NCBI GenBank assembly: GCA_963576565.1
Contig: OY755045.1
Span: 41,744,409-41,808,408, forward strand
Reading direction: 5' to 3'
DNA length: 64,000 nucleotides
Source of the DNA: Aspidapion aeneum
Lineage: Eukaryota > Arthropoda > Insecta > Coleoptera > Brentidae
This document shows, in pieces, positions 44,643-55,615 of this stretch; position 1 is the stretch's first letter, and the number at the start of each line of letters is the position of its first letter. The position numbers and the translations under genes are program-made. The notes below the pieces were generated by a model, which worked only from the letters and a program-made list of their open reading frames with translations, had not been told where the DNA came from and made no database searches.

Positions 44643-44758
44643 CTGGAATGACAAAAGAAAGAATAGGTTAAATTACGTTGTTCTAAAAAAAGTTGATTCT
44701 TAAAATGAAAACTATAATACTTTAGTCCGTTGTTATTTTTCTATTTCGCAGTACCGGA

Positions 44759-45636
44759 CAGTGCCGGATATAGGATTTCCAGGGGGGAGGGGCCAAAAAT
44801 AAAATATTTCTTGGTTTACGTTCGTTTGATTAAGTTTTAGATCTGAAATTGAAATAAATGCACCGCAGGCAAAAATTTGTGAAATACAGTGAAACCTCCT
44901 ATAAGCGGATACTCACGGTTCCGTCGATTTTGTCCGCTTACTGGAGGTGTCCGCTTATGAGAGGGAACTGTGAAATTGTAATATACATATTTACTAAGAA
45001 TTTCCGCTGCTTGAGTTTTTCCGATATTAAATTTTTTAGCGATCTTTCGTGCTGATAGATGTTCTTTCTCCGAAAGGTTAACAACTTCCATCTTTTCACG
45101 TAAACTAAGAAGTTTTTTACTAGGCACCATTTCAAAGAGATCTATTACTATCCAATTGAACAATAAAAATAAAACACAGCAGTCCCGCCCACGCTGAATA
45201 AAATATGTTGTAAATACGACAGAAGTATTTAGTCTCCGCATTAAAAAGGAAAGACCCCGACTGCAGAGTGCGTTGTTGCCAAGAGGTTCGCGTCCGGTTA
45301 AGGGAGGTTTCAGATTTTTTTAACCGAAAAAAATTGTCCGCGTCCGGTTATTAGAGTGTCCGGTTATTGGAGTGAATTTAACATAGGCAAAAGCTTGGTT
45401 GCAAAAAATTTGCTTGCCTAAAAGGAGTGTCCGCTTAATAGAGGTGTCCACAAGGAGAGGTTTCACTGTACTCACAGTTTTTTATTAAAAAAATTAAAAA
45501 AGTGTTGTTGCGGCTGAATTTTTTTCAAACTTGCGGTCAATGCATTGACATTTTCTTCCCTTGAACTAAAAAAAGTTATATCTCAGAGAGGGGGGTGCCC
45601 GGGCCCCTCTGCCCCCCCTCCCTGGATCCACTACTG
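44759..45636. mobile_element. hAT-type MITE with perfect 8-bp target duplication
   Basis: Ends CAGTGCCGGATATAGGATTT and CCTGGATCCACTACTG; the duplication GTACCGGA lies at 44751-44758 and 45637-45644. Interior C/G runs. It contains the Tigger MITE at 44887-45468; without it the element is about 296 bp. Confidence 0.9.
44887..45468 (-). mobile_element. Tigger/pogo-like MITE, copy 2, with CENP-B-type HTH remnant
   Basis: Ends CAGTGAAACCTCCTATAAGC and AGAGGTTTCACTG with TA on both sides. The minus-strand frame keeps FEMVPSKKLLSLREKMEVVN, LSEKEHLSARKIAKKFNIGK and TQAAEILSKY, a complete first helix-turn-helix of a pogo/Tigger transposase (L-S-x-R-x-I-A-x-x-F-x-I-x-K-T-x-x-x-x-I). The catalytic part is absent. 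Better preserved than copy 1. Confidence 0.88.
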
Positions 45637-46054
45637 GTACCGGAGCGACGCGTCAGTACCGCTTCTGGACATGCGCAGGACAATAATAATTATGTACGCT
45701 ATCGCCACTTGATCAAATAGAAACCTCCAGCATCTTTTATATCCAATTAAGATGTTTAAACATAACCCTATTTCTGCATATATGTAAATTGTAAATTAAA
45801 CAGTCACAATAATTTTGTAACGCAGATAATAACAATTTCTATTTACCATGCATCTCAACCTAGTTTAAATTCAAAATTTATTGGTCGTTTTAGCTTTATA
45901 GCTCTGTTATATAGCTTCCGACATTCCGGCTACCAAATAATCTAAATCATCAAAACAAAGCTCGTTTGTTACGTACACATTATATGAAGCTATCGCAATA
46001 AAGTAAACAGTTAATAGACCCGTCATTGGAGCGAAAAAAAGACCCCCAGCTTGC

Positions 46055-48065
46055 ACATTGGAGTCCTACAAGAAATTTGAGTTTTCGACCTTGAGGGGGA
46101 CGGCCCCCCCGCCATCTTGGATTAAGCGTGCACGAAAAGGTTTTTTTTAATTACTTGGTCCCTGTCCATGTTAGCAAAAAAGACAAAAGTTACTTAAAAT
46201 TTCCTGCAAAAACGCTGTTGGACTTTTTTTGACAGACGAACGGTTTTAGAGCTATGGCGCTAAACATTTCGCCGCCATTTTGGATTTTAATGAAAATTTT
46301 TATTTTCTTTAACTTCGATACTGCTCATTTTTGAGAAGATCTGTATAACATAAATATAGCCTATAAAATGAGATATTATTGAGTTCTCTGGGTAGTACAT
46401 TTGCTGAGATACGAACCCTGAAGTGGTAGCAGTACACCCGTTTCCTATATATTTCCAAAGTATATGCAAAATAAACCGAAGTTATTCAGTTTTATGGCAT
46501 TTTACAAGAAATGTGTAATCAACTTTATTATAGAAAATTAAATTATCTTTTAAACGATGTATCACCGAAGTGGGCCAAGACCACGGTTAGCACTTAATTG
46601 GCACCCATAAGTTGGGGTTATTTATTAAGATCATAAAAAAATTTTTTTAGGTTTTATTCAATTTTCAAACACCTTTTTTAGAGAAAATAAAATGTTCTTT
46701 TAAACGGCATATAACAAAGTTGTGCTAAGGCTATTATTTACACTTGACTAGCGTCCGCATATTGAGGTTATTTTTTTTTAATTAATTTTAAAAAATAATT
46801 TTTTATTCAATTTTCTTAAAAACTAAGCTTTCTAAAAAACCTTGTTTAACTCTATATTGTTAAAAATAAAATTATGTTTAAAACTATATGTATCTAGTGG
46901 GCTTTTATTAACGGGTAATATTCAAAGAATATACGCATGTTTAGTGATTTTTTTTAATCACATAAAGAAACTATTGTTATCATGTATTTTGCCAATTTTT
47001 TATAAAACCAAGACTTACCTGGAAAAAAGTTTTACTATGTGTTATAGAAAATAAAATTTTCTTTCGAACGATGTATATAGTTGTAACATTTAGATAACCA
47101 TTAATACACCAGTGGCGTCCAAAAATTGAATTGTAATAAAAATCTCCAAACGTGCGAACATTCCTTGACAACCCACTAGATACATATTGTTTTAAAGATA
47201 ATTTAATTTTCAGCAAAATAGAATAAAACAAGCTTTTCAGAAAGCTTAGTTTTTAAGAAAATTAAATAAAACAAATAAAAATTTTTAAAAAATATTTAGA
47301 AAAAATTAACCTCAATAAGCGGACGCCCCTGGAGTGTCAACAATAGCTTTATGATACGCAGTTTAAAAGAACATTTTATTTTCTCTAAAAAGGGTTTTTA
47401 AACATTTTTCCCTATAACGCTTAGTTTTTTTGAAAACTGAATAAAACCTAAAAAAAAATTATTTTTTTTCGTGACCGTAAAAAATAATCCCAATTTATGA
47501 ATACCAATTAAGTGCTAACCGTGGACTGGGTGATACATAATTTAAAAGATAATTCAATTTTCTACAATAAATTTGATTATACATACTTTCGGTAAAATGC
47601 TTACCATTTGAGAAAATGACATAAAACTAAATAATTTCGGTTTATTTTGCATATACTATGGAAATACATGGAAACGAATGTACTGCTAACACTTAATGAT
47701 GACTCATTTTATAAGCTATTTATTACAGGTCTTCTCAAAACAAGCAGTTTCGAAGTTAAAGGCTACTGAAAAAAAAATTGGTCAAAATCCAAAATGGCGG
47801 CGAAATGTTTAGCGTCATAACTCGAAGACCATTCGTCTGACAACAAAACGTACAAATACGTTTTTGTGGAAAAATAATTTAATGTCTTCAACTTTCGTTT
47901 AAAAATTCTTTTTCTAGAACGTACAGTAACCAAGTAATTTAAAAACAAAGTTTTTTTGTGCATAGTATATCCAAGATGGCGGGGGGAGCCGGCCCCCCTA
48001 AATCCAATGTCAACAACATATGTCAAAATCGCGACTAAACAGCCTTTTGCAAGCTAAAATTATAT
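46055..48065. mobile_element. 2-kb foldback built of ~180-bp modules
   Basis: Near-symmetrical about 47080. The outer arms share CCCGCCATCTTGGAT, AATTACTTGGT, CATTTCGCCGCCATTTTGGA. Inside each arm a ~180-bp module beginning GAAAATAAAATTTTCTTTNAAACGATGTAT, with TTTTATTCAATTTTC, occurs about four times, direct within an arm and inverted between arms. Noncoding. Confidence 0.85.
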
Positions 48066-48227
48066 AATGACTGGACTATAAAGCTAACAGAAAATAAAAT
48101 GGCACTGTACGAGTTTAATTTACCGCAAATATTCACAGCAACTTTTTTTAGGCTTTTTTTAGTTTAGCAGCGGACAAATTTAAAAACTGAAATATAAAAA
48201 TATTTTAGTTTCGTTTGTACTGCTATA

Positions 48228-49155
48228 CAGGGTGTTAATAAAGTATGTGGCCAATCTTCAGAGGACCATTTTTTCAGTGATTTTAAGAAAAATACCTTCA
48301 AATAAACATGGTTTCGGAAAAGCTTAGTTTTCGTGATAGAAGGTGTCAAAATTAATTAAAATTTTTTGTTTGTTTTTTCTTTATAGCTCGGGCAATTTTG
48401 GAAATATTTGGCTTAAATTTGGAACGTGTATTTAGCTACAATGCATCCATCATTAAGCATGCCAAATAGCGGGAAAAAACCATAGGGTAATATTTTTTTA
48501 GGGTTATGCCCCTTTTTTTCCCCCAGAACTTTCTTGCAGTAAGCCAATGGAAGATTCAAAAATATAAAATTGATTCTTTGTTTTATTCGTAAACTGTTTA
48601 ATCACATGCAATTTTTTGTATCTTCAACCGTTTTTAAGAAAAAAGACAAAAAAGAAAAATTTGTACCCAGATAAATGACATTAAAATTTAAAATACATTA
48701 CATTATTTTAATTTTATGCGAGTTTTGTGTAATTTCTGAACAGCAATCGAAGATACAAATCTTTTTTTGTATTTTTTCTCAAAATCGGTTAGAGATACAA
48801 AAAATTTCAAGAGATCCAAAAGTTTTTGAATAAAACCCGACATTCATTTTATAGTTTTGAATCTGCCAGTGACTTACTGCAACAAAGTTCAGTGGGAAAA
48901 AAGGGGCATGACCCCGGAAAAATATCACCATGTAGTTTTTTCCTAATATTTGTCATGCTTAATGATGTATGCCTTGTAGTTAAATACACGTTCCAGATTT
49001 GAGCTAAGCATCTTAAAAACTGCAAGAGAAAAATGAAACAAAAAATTTTAACTTTAACAACCTGTACCTCGAAAACTAAGTATACAAAGTTTTTTCTTAA
49101 AATCACTCAAAGAAGAATCCTTTAAAGTTTGGCGACATACTTTTTTAATATCCTG
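48228..49155. mobile_element. 928-bp TA-flanked foldback MITE
   Basis: Ends CAGGGTGTTAATAAAGTATG and partner (ATACTTTTTTAATATCCTG) next to TA. The ~260-bp arms share CATCATTAAGCATGCC and AGTGATTTTAAGAAAA inverted. Another copy enters the window at 63.5 kb. Confidence 0.8.
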
Positions 49156-49199
49156 TATATGTTATCTCTCTGTTATCAACCAGTTTTTGCGCTACTGGG

Positions 49200-49640
49200 G
49201 CTTTCTGGAAAGACTACATTTTGGATTGGAGCTTATAGCTTTTTATTTCTCAAAATTTCGATACCCTTTACTTCTAGCTAAATTTTTGCTTTTGTGCGTA
49301 TGACAGAGTTAGTTAATATATGTGAAGAATAATATTAGTCCTAGCACTGTGCCCTGTGGCACACCAAATTTTGTTTTTTCCTGCTGGCTTAAGACTCCCT
49401 CCCAGTTTTAAATTGAGTGTTTCTTATGTAAATTTATTTCAGTATTATCGGACGTGACACGGTATCGAATGCTTAGTCTATAAATATTCCTATGGTTTTA
49501 TAACCATTGTTGAAATTATTTGTTATTTTGTCAGCCATGAGTCCTATTACACTAGTGATTGTGATGGTAGTCAAGTGCATAAATTATCTTTTCTTTCCAT
49601 GTCTATTAGTTTAGAAACTGTTATCAGGGACCTTTTGCAT
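49200..49640 (-). pseudogene. LINE reverse transcriptase fragment
   Basis: The minus strand gives VIGLMADKITNNFNNGYKTI, GIFID-stop-AFDTVSRPIIL (the family pattern is D-L-x-K-A-F-D-T-V) and TKFGVPQGTVLGLILFFTYI, N (RT motif B, G-V-P-Q-G-x-x-L-G-P-x-L-F). These are RT motifs A and B of a Jockey/CR1-like element; the stop and the linker deletion show decay. Confidence 0.8.
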
Positions 49641-50247
49641 GTTCCATTTTTCTCTTATCTTCTATTTGAGGCATGCGCAGTTCCCTGGTTTGAACGTTAT
49701 CGTTTACTAAAGGATAGTGTTTGACGTTACTTGTTCCAATAACGGAGGTTACTAGTTCTTTTATTTAGAGGCAGTGGTGCCGCGCATATAACGTTATGTC
49801 ATAATGTAATGTAAATTTTAAATATTTTTGATACCAGACAATTATTTCAAGAGCTACCAATGTGGGGTGATCCGTTTATAAAAACCGGTAGGTGTGTGTT
49901 GTTTGGCAACAGTGTTCACCAACTAACCAAAAGTCATTAATGTTCTGTGAAGTGCGTAAAAAAATAAGAAGTGGATAGTAAACACAGACCTAATCCTCTA
50001 TCTTCCTGGCAGTTTTTTAATGATAATGCTCTTTCAGTTTTTCCCTAATTCTTTTCGGAATTTTTTAACTAATTTTGCCTATAGAACACAAAACAGGCTT
50101 TTTGCATATAAATAAAGGATAAAGAATAAGAAATTATGTCTGCAAAAAGTCAAAATTGGGCTTCCAAATATCACATGACATCTGTCATTTAATGTCAAAT
50201 TTATAAAGGATAGTGTTAGCGAAAGCAGGGAGTGCAAAAGGTCCATA
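49627..50247. mobile_element. Possible MITE
   Basis: AGGGACCTTTTGCATGTTCC at the left and GGGAGTGCAAAAGGTCCATA at the right are inverted ends; ACTAAAGGATAGTGTT and ATAAAGGATAGTGTT are direct repeats inside. No target duplication confirmed. Confidence 0.4.
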
Positions 50248-50249
50248 TT

Positions 50250-51425
50250 ATTATCGTTTTAATGTATCCTCTGTGTTGCTTAGTTTTAATTATTTCTTTT
50301 ATTTCCGCTTTTTGATTACTTGCATTAGTTTAAAGCTGTATTCTATGCCATAAAAGCGAGTGCACAGCAGAACACAAATAATAAAAAGGGGTTTTATTTA
50401 TGTATATATAAAATTATAAAAGTGCTGACTAATCCTTTTTGCCAGGAAATCTAGGTTAATTCCTGGAAATGCCATGTTTTATACATTATCCAATTTGGAT
50501 CTCATGTCACTTGATTACATTTAAAATTCTGCGTGATGTATTTCAGCAAAGTTAGCAAGGGTTGTATTTATTACTCTGTGGGGGTCATAACCAACAACTA
50601 ACAAAATTTAAAACATATTTTGTGACCATTGTTTTGCATTTGTTGTTTTTTGTTTTAGTTTTGCAAAACATCTTGATAGTTTTTTTTATGCATTTTGTCG
50701 TTATTGTTTAAAGTCAGAAATTACTAAAAAGCGTAAAAACAAAGATAATCGAATCCAGAAAACAAAATGTTAGGCAAGTTAGATGTACAGGGAAATTTTC
50801 CGGAATTGCCAGAAAAATCTAAAAAAGTCAAGAGAAATCCTTAAAAAATAGTAAAGTAATATATCAAATATATACAAAAGACACACAATCCATAAAAAAA
50901 TTACTATATTTGAATTGCGATAATGCCTGGAGTGAATTTTCGGCCACGTATAAAAAAAGGCAATAGAGCTCGTCGGTATTAATCTATAAAATCAATTAGG
51001 AAAATATTGTTGATCGAAGTCTACAATGAAAGACGCAATTCTGTTAAATTAATAGCAGCAACAAAATTGACATTTTAAAGGCATTAAACGATAACAATAT
51101 GTCTCCCATTTGCAATGACGCAAATAAAAACAATTATACAATTAAGGTAAATCTACGAGAATAGAAATGCACTAGAAACATACGCAAACATCAAGATGAC
51201 GACCTTGATAACAATATATCTTCAATAAGAGTTAAAGTTATTAAATGAATCGCACCCAGAACACAATTTGTTTTGTACCTACGTGAAAAATACCATTTTC
51301 CTACTTTTAACAAATTAAAACAAGTAGATTTTTTAGTTACGGTTTCAAAAATTGTTTGTTTTAAGAGTACGGGTGTATAAAAATTGTATTAACTCTTCAT
51401 CATTTATCTTATCGTTTTTTAAATG
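50250..51425. other. Intronic, nothing firmly recognised
   Basis: AT-rich. A broken plus-strand frame at 50923-51075 (MPGVNFRPRIKKGNRARRY, then VYNERRNSVKLIAATK) is protein-like but unassigned. Confidence 0.4.
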
Positions 51426-51915
51426 ATATGGTACATCGATCATTGAATGCAGCTGATACTCCAAATATGCTGGAACCTTTAGGAATCTGTAAAAGTGACA
51501 GAAAGCGGGCGATAGTGTGTCGTATTTCCCGTGGAGAGAAGGCAAACAATTAATTTGGGATGCCACCTGTCGCGACCCCTGGAATTCATACATTTTAAAA
51601 ACAAGTATTAGTGCTGGAGAAGCTGCTCTTATTGGTGAGCCACAAAAAAAACCAAAATATATAGAACTTTTAGACAAATATATTTTTATTCCCTTTAGTG
51701 TTGAGACCTTGGGTCTTTGGGGAGAAGATGCAAGGCGACTGGTTAGTCATATTTCTGAAAAACAACTTAAAAATTCTTGTAACAAATCACTAACCAGGAG
51801 CTTTATTACCCAATTGATTAGCTTAGCTATTCAACGTGGTAATACTGCATCGATTCTTGGAACCCTTTCCGAACAAAAAGGCTTGGAGGAAGTTTTTTAT
51901 GTTATTCAAAATTAA
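51426..51915 (+). pseudogene. Retroelement ORF2 C-terminus (PW-G-K-LIWD-T type)
   Basis: Plus-strand segment SLNAADTPNMLEPLGICKSD, then after a frameshift SYFPWREGKQLIWDATCRDP, AGEAALIGEPQKKPKYIELL, IFIPFSVETLGLWGEDARRL and ISLAIQRGNTASILGTL before a stop. This pattern (P-x..L-x-P-x-G-L, P-W-x-x-G-x-x-L-x-W-D-x-T, P-x-x-V-E-T-L-G-x-W, I-x-x-A-I-Q-R-G-N-A) is the C-terminal region of a family of reverse-transcriptase proteins common in invertebrates. The clade is not clear to me. Confidence 0.7.
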
Positions 51916-52322
51916 TTGAGGAGCAGAAATAACAAAGGGGCTAGGTGCCAAAACTGTTAAATGGAGATATTTAATAAATTGAAGACGAAAATGACCGATC
52001 ACTTATCGGAAGTGCCGTCTATTTGCCCGATTGCTTACGAAATTAGTAGTCCTGCGACTTTGCACGTTTGATAGGATATAGTCGATGGCACATAGAATCT
52101 TTCCATGTCAAAATCTCGTTTTTAGGAAAAGTGGCAGTTAGCCCCTTTGTTAGTAGTTTATTACATATAATTAAGTTATTTTATTTAGTTATTATTATTA
52201 TTATTTTAATAATTAATGTTATTACCTTGTTATTGTAATTGTGATTCTAAATGAAATACAGATTCTGACGCTACTTTTGGTTTATTGAATTTTACTAATT
52301 TGTAATTACATTACAATTTAGT

Positions 52323-52649
52323 CAGCGGCGTAGCGTGGGGGGGGGGGGGGGGGGGGCGCGGGGGGTTCGTCGCCCCCCCCCCCCCCCGCCCCGAGGGTAG
52401 TGGCGCCCCACAGGTGGCCGAAGCGCCCTCAGCTTTATTAAGTCGGGCCGGTAACGGCCAATTCAGTGGGTGCCAAAGGAAACTAACGACATGAAGACCT
52501 TTTTTCTTTTTTTTTTGGTCGCAAGATTTGTGAGAGGCACCCTTTTGACCTTTTTGTTTTTTTTTGTCACAAGATTTTTCATTAGTTTTCAGAGGCGCCC
52601 TTTTTAGCTGTCGCCCCCCCCCCGCCCTTTCGGGCACGCTACGCCGCTG
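52323..52649. mobile_element. 327-bp hAT MITE with perfect 8-bp target duplication
   Basis: Ends CAGCGGCGTAGCGTG / CACGCTACGCCGCTG, with AATTTAGT at 52315-52322 and 52650-52657. Contains G and C homopolymer runs over 15 nt. The Pro/Gly-rich minus-strand frame across it is compositional. Confidence 0.93.
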
Positions 52650-52657
52650 AATTTAGT

Positions 52658-54600
52658 GAGTAAGGCTATTCAGCAATTTTGTTTAAACTTAATTTACTTG
52701 AAAAGTTAAAGAAACTAACACACTCTGTACAGTTTTTTATTTATTTGTCAATGCTTATAGAATTATCTTGTTATGTTTTTTATTTTATTTAGTTTAGTAG
52801 CTCAAACGGCTTCACTTTTGAATCTTCCAACTAGCTCGATATTGTGTATAACAAAAAAAATTATAAAAATTACTAAAAAGTGGGATTTAATAGAATAAGT
52901 ATATCCTATATTTAACCGAAAATGTTTTTTTACACTACTCCAAATTTTATCATCTGAAACAATTTAGTTTTAATTATTTGCAGTATAGACTTACAGTGGC
53001 TTGTTCAAAAAGTCATTAAAATGTCCAAATCAAGCCAAAATTTTAATAGTTTCCACAGCCATTTTGAGTGCGAAAAGTGAAATGAGTGGGGAAAAGTACT
53101 AATTGCCGCACACACATTTACATGGAGTTGTATTGAATACAAACCCATTAATTTTTTTCGAATATCGCTGATTGTTGATGTACCCAGTCCATACCTCAAA
53201 GTCAAAGTTTAATGTTTCCTTTTGATTGAACAGTCTCGACACGACCGTGACATATAACAATGCCTTCGCCCAAAAAGCTCGATGAGAACTGCTAAATGCG
53301 GCCTTTGATACCACACGCCGCATCAAACCAACCAAATGACAGGTTAAAAGCTGCACTATTATGTGAATTATGACATTTTCTGGAATAAACGCGAGTCCGG
53401 ATTATTGAATCAAGTAAAATCCGGATAACCGAATACCTTCGTGGACTACTGCGGCTATCCGGACTACCGAAGCATCCGGATTATCGTGTGTACGGATTAT
53501 CGAGTCACCACAGTACCGAGATATTGTTTAATCTGAACAGTGATTTTTTTATATCTACAATTATGGACATTTGAAACGATAAACGATGACACAACTAATT
53601 GTTTTAGGACATCCCCAAATGAGTCACGTTTGTCTTATCATTTCAGTTCCAATTGATATTTAATGTATAGTAAACAACTCTGTCTCTGTCTCGGATATTT
53701 TGTCGTAAAATACCTTAATGATTTAGGATTTTCAATACATAATAAAAGACAAACTCGAAATCGACAAATAGATAAAAACAGCCTAGAACATGTCCAAAAA
53801 TTAACTTATTTTCGAGCAAATCTTTTTAGCAAAGATCATTCGGTCACAAAAGAAGAAAGCCAGGGAATATTATTAGTTAAAACTAAGAATAATATTGGGA
53901 TATCAAATTAAAAATCTAAATTTTAAAACCCAGTTTTTTTAAGTTTATACTGGAACTTTCGATCCTTTTCGGATGAAACCTCAAAGTAGAGCAAAGTGAA
54001 AGCATTTTAAACAATCACATAAAAATTTAAATAATTTAATTAATTTATTTGGTATAGATGAACCATCAACTAGAAGAACTGACTAGTTGTAAAAAGAATC
54101 ATTTAGTTAGTTATTTCTTCTTGACATCTAGAAGAGATGACCTCAATATTCAGGAGGTTAACAGGCTAAATAATAAAAAACACGTCTAAGCAAAATATGT
54201 AAAAATGACCAAGATGATGACAATGAGGATGATGAACCAAGAAAAAATAGAACAAGTAAAGGAATATGTATATATATCTGGGACAGATTATTAAAATAAG
54301 AAAAGAAAACCAAACAGCTGAAATCAAGAGATGTCAAGTAAGATTGGCCTGGGCAATATTCGATAAATTAATCTACAAATTAAAAAAAAACAGTACCTCA
54401 AAACGAAAGTATATAACCAACGTACCCTTCCTGTACTCTGTAACTAGATGACAGAGAAGAGTGGAAGATATTGGGGGAGCTAGTGAGAAGATACTCACGG
54501 GCACGGGATTCAAGTATAAAGCCACAGAGAAGGAAGAACTACGATCTTTCGCAAATATGACTAAAACCCAATAGGAAAAGAAGACGAATAGTTACGTTAC
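52658..54600. other. Sequence downstream of the 54.6-kb exon; one pogo-like end
   Basis: Mostly AT-rich and featureless. 53395-53515 carries repeated TCCGGATTATCGAG / TCCGGATAACCGAAT motifs typical of pogo/Tigger element ends. The open frame 53663-53911 has no recognisable domain. Confidence 0.45.
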
Positions 54601-54689
54601 CTTTTTTCTAAAAGCTCGTCAACACTTTCCCAATCACAATCACATTTGCACTTAGACATATTTCGAAAAAATTTGCGCACCCTACCCAT
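54601..54689 (-). CDS. trio: candidate alternative first exon of trio, basic/Cys-rich N-terminus
   Basis: ATG at 54689 preceded by in-frame TAG and TGA about 25-30 bp upstream. Twenty-nine codons read MGRVRKFFRNMSKCKCDCDW, then ESVDELLEK, with two bases (AG) left before the donor GTAACG. Phase 2 fits the single base that opens the 44.6-kb exon, recreating Arg and giving EKR-RKWLPPPLR. The whole chain from here is 2223 nt with no break. The cluster of basic residues and Cys (C-K-C-D-C) suggests palmitoylation or metal contact, which is inference. Confidence 0.65.
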
Positions 54690-55355
54690 TTTTAGGTAAC
54701 CTGCATAAAACGATCACTATGCTGTATTTCGACAAAAATTACGAAGTAAAAATGTCGAAAAAATAATTAAACGCGGTCATGTGATAGACGCTTGATGTTT
54801 ACACAATTGTAGGTAACTGAAATTTTAATTTTCCACATTGTTTCATTTAATCTCTTAATAGGATTAATTGCAAAATGATAAGAGATAAGATTGTTATTTA
54901 CCAAAAAAAAATAGGAAAAGTTTGCCTAGTGGGTTATTCTTTTTTTATACGTCCCGTTTTGGTGCGCAAGATCTGAATCGTCGTCTCAAGTTTTGAAATG
55001 CCCAATTTTCTTTCTAATTCTAAAAAGAGCAGTTTTTGACACCAGGATCGTTTAACAAAATTGGATTAAAATTAAGGAAGTTATTAAATAAATATTATTT
55101 AATTAATTAACTATGGCATTCACACTAAAAAAGGTTTGTTAGTCATGTGTCAAAAACTGCTAAACCGATTTTTAAAGTTAGCACCTTGTTTTATTAGCCA
55201 AAGAACAGATTTGATCATAGTATTTTAAAAAAATAAAATTTGTGTCGATAAAATTAACAAGCCAACAATAAACTTGTGACTTTAAGCTACGCCATTTTAC
55301 AAAGCAATATTTCGAAATATTTTCTTAGAAAGAATATTTTTGCTTATGAATGAAA
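54690..55355. other. Upstream of the 54.69-kb first exon; no promoter motif recognised
   Basis: AT-rich; in-frame stops immediately above the ATG. I see no TATA box plus initiator pair I would defend. Confidence 0.4.
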
Positions 55356-55359
55356 TACC

Positions 55360-55615
55360 TAAAGCCGCGTGCATTAACGACCGGACCCTAAAAGCGAGGC
55401 ATTATAGTAAAAGAGTGTATCTGATACTGTATCTGATACTGTTTCTGATACTATATCTGATAATGTATCTGATACTGTATCGATATTCACTAGTGTGGAT
55501 GCTGGTTCGCGACTCGAAGTGGGCTCGCGAACCTAGTGTATCACACGTTCACATTAGCGAATATGGACACAGTATCAGTTACTGTACCGGCTCGCTTACA
55601 GGGTCCGCACGCTAA
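55360..55615. mobile_element. ~255-bp MITE with a 12-bp minisatellite
   Basis: Inverted ends GCGTGCATTAACGACCGGAC, CCTAAAAGCGAG and CTCGCTTACAGGGTCCGCAC, GCTAATGAG. The interior repeats TATCTGATACTG about six times at 55415-55480, and TTCGCGACTCGAAGTGGGCTCGCGAA is palindromic. Confidence 0.6.

Noticed and set aside
46842..47231. Near-identical open frames MFNSILLKIKL / MFYSILLKIKL on opposite strands
   Set aside because: They are the mirror-image modules at the centre of the 46-48 kb foldback, not genes.
52311..52637. 108-codon Pro/Gly/Lys-rich minus-strand frame
   Set aside because: Translation of the G/C and A/T runs of a hAT MITE.
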